NCBI GenBank assembly: GCA_019634245.1 | Contig: JAHQVR010000205.1 | Location: 1-6,442, forward strand | Direction of reading: 5' to 3' | Origin: Gammaproteobacteria bacterium | GTDB taxonomy: Bacteria; Pseudomonadota; Gammaproteobacteria; Granulosicoccales; Granulosicoccaceae | Length of the DNA stretch: 6,442 nt | Shown here: piece after piece, positions 5,668 through 6,442 of the stretch | Position numbering within the stretch: the first letter of the stretch is position 1 | Layout: each line of letters starts with the position of its first letter | The notes under the pieces: model-generated | What the model saw: the letters and a program-made list of their open reading frames with translations, nothing else | The model's database searches: none | Told to the model about the DNA's origin: nothing | Made by a program: the position numbers and the translations under genes

Positions 5668-6442
5668 CGCGATCTGCCTAGCAAACGCTTGCAGTTCCTC
5701 GGCTAGCAAATCAAATGATGGATTGAACGTTGAGTAGGCCATGGCTTGCCCGGGAGCTGGTTCCGTGCTCCACAAGCCATACCAAACCTTATCCGACTCC
5801 TCACACAATCGAATTTGTTCACTATCTCTGGGCATGCCGCTGCCGCAGTTGCGGTATCTGCCGTTTATTCCATAGTGGGGGTTGTCGGGCGATTGATGTA
5901 TGGCAAGGTGAGTCAACGCCACCACCTGGCTGGCTTCGCTATTGCCCGGAAGATTGAACACTCGTTTTTCCTCAGGATAGCGCTGGCTACTGACGAGTCG
6001 AATCAAACGGCTATCCGGGTGAACTGCGTGAGTTCTCCACAGCGTTTCGTTCTTCTCCGGGACTACCACAGCATCGTCCATGCTCTGTGCAAGCAACCAT
6101 GGCAGTTTCACTGGACCCAATTTTTTTAGTCTCTTTTGTAGTTGCTTCATCGCAGTCCAAGTTTCAGCAACGCCCCGTGTCGGCATCACTTCGTACCGCA
6201 GAGGGTCATCTGCCACCCCTCGATCCACCCATCGCATAAACGGAGCAGCGATCGGTGCCCACTTAGCGATCCGTTCAGACGAGAGATAATACGCCGGCGA
6301 GATTCCAATAACACCATCGATGTCATCAGGTCGGTGCAATGCGATATCGAGCGTTAACACGCTGCCAAGAGAAAACCCAACCAGCAAAATGTTATCCGTC
6401 TCAGCTGCCGCTTGATCCACAAGATAACTAAGTGTCTCTTGC
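5644..6442 (-). CDS. Alpha/beta hydrolase, 5' end cut by window edge
   Basis: A serine hydrolase of the alpha/beta fold (esterase/lipase or serine aminopeptidase S33 type). The frame is open to the right edge, giving 265 visible residues. A GTG at 6420 could be read as a start, but coding potential continues upstream of it (QETLSYL) and the nucleophile would then lie at residue 17, far too early for the fold, so roughly 80-100 N-terminal residues lie outside the window. Numbering from the edge: the nucleophile elbow GFSLGS has S24; the acidic residue is D122 or D123 in AQSMDDAVVV; the histidine is probably H178 or H182 in LTHLAIHQSPDNPHYG. Two cysteines follow in YRNCGSGMPRDSEQIRLC and could pair. 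The C-terminus carries YSTFNPSFDLLAEELQAF. No signal peptide can be judged. Substrate unknown. It is convergent with the BKACE gene, with 54 bases between stops. Confidence 0.8.
   Translation of the reverse strand, partial: QETLSYLVDQAAAETDNILLVGFSLGSVLTLDIALHRPDDIDGVIGISPAYYLSSERIAKWAPIAAPFMRWVDRGVADDPLRYEVMPTRGVAETWTAMKQLQKRLKKLGPVKLPWLLAQSMDDAVVVPEKNETLWRTHAVHPDSRLIRLVSSQRYPEEKRVFNLPGNSEASQVVALTHLAIHQSPDNPHYGINGRYRNCGSGMPRDSEQIRLCEESDKVWYGLWSTEPAPGQAMAYSTFNPSFDLLAEELQAFARQIAKKSSVQP

Noticed and set aside
5746..6129. 127-codon plus-strand open frame opposite the hydrolase
   Set aside because: It covers the hydrolase catalytic Asp and His region, which is clearly coding on the minus strand; no family features or Shine-Dalgarno sequence.
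1..6442. tRNA/rRNA genes, CRISPR arrays, insertion sequences and phage or defence genes
   Set aside because: No cloverleaf-type sequence, regularly spaced repeats, transposase motifs or terminal inverted repeats seen; nearly all the window is metabolic coding sequence.

Overview
The window is a bacterial chromosomal segment, roughly half GC, that looks like one-carbon/methylamine catabolism. It contains most of a heterotetrameric (tetrahydrofolate-linked) sarcosine oxidase operon, a divergently transcribed BKACE (DUF849) enzyme, and part of an alpha/beta hydrolase. The gene order, the protein family versions and the use of GTG/TTG starts suggest a proteobacterium. A gammaproteobacterium is my guess, but nothing in the window fixes the taxon.

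Layout. Minus strand, 4524 down to 1: soxB (beta subunit), soxD (delta subunit) and soxA (alpha subunit) lie head to tail with gaps of 26 and 2 bases. soxA runs off the left edge, missing only its last few dozen codons; soxG would be expected next, outside the window. Bases 4525-4740 form a 216-base divergent control region with a self-palindromic -10 sequence usable on both strands and three short inverted repeats. Plus strand, 4741-5589: a zinc-dependent beta-keto acid cleavage enzyme. Its last 44 bases, stop codon included, are tandemly duplicated just downstream. Minus strand, from 6442 down to 5644: the 3' portion of an alpha/beta hydrolase, convergent with the BKACE gene; its start lies beyond the right edge.

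How the genes may work together. SoxBDA(G) oxidises sarcosine to glycine and passes the methyl carbon to tetrahydrofolate. One known BKACE activity cleaves 3-dehydrocarnitine with acetyl-CoA to glycine betaine and acetoacetyl-CoA, and betaine is demethylated through dimethylglycine to sarcosine. A shared divergent promoter would fit a carnitine/betaine-to-sarcosine route. This is inference: the BKACE substrate cannot be read from the sequence, and no carnitine dehydrogenase, betaine demethylase or regulator is visible here.

The genes are recognisable, intact metabolic families. I found no evidence for a wholly new system. The points most worth a second look are the 44-base terminal duplication, the symmetric control region, and the BKACE-sox pairing.
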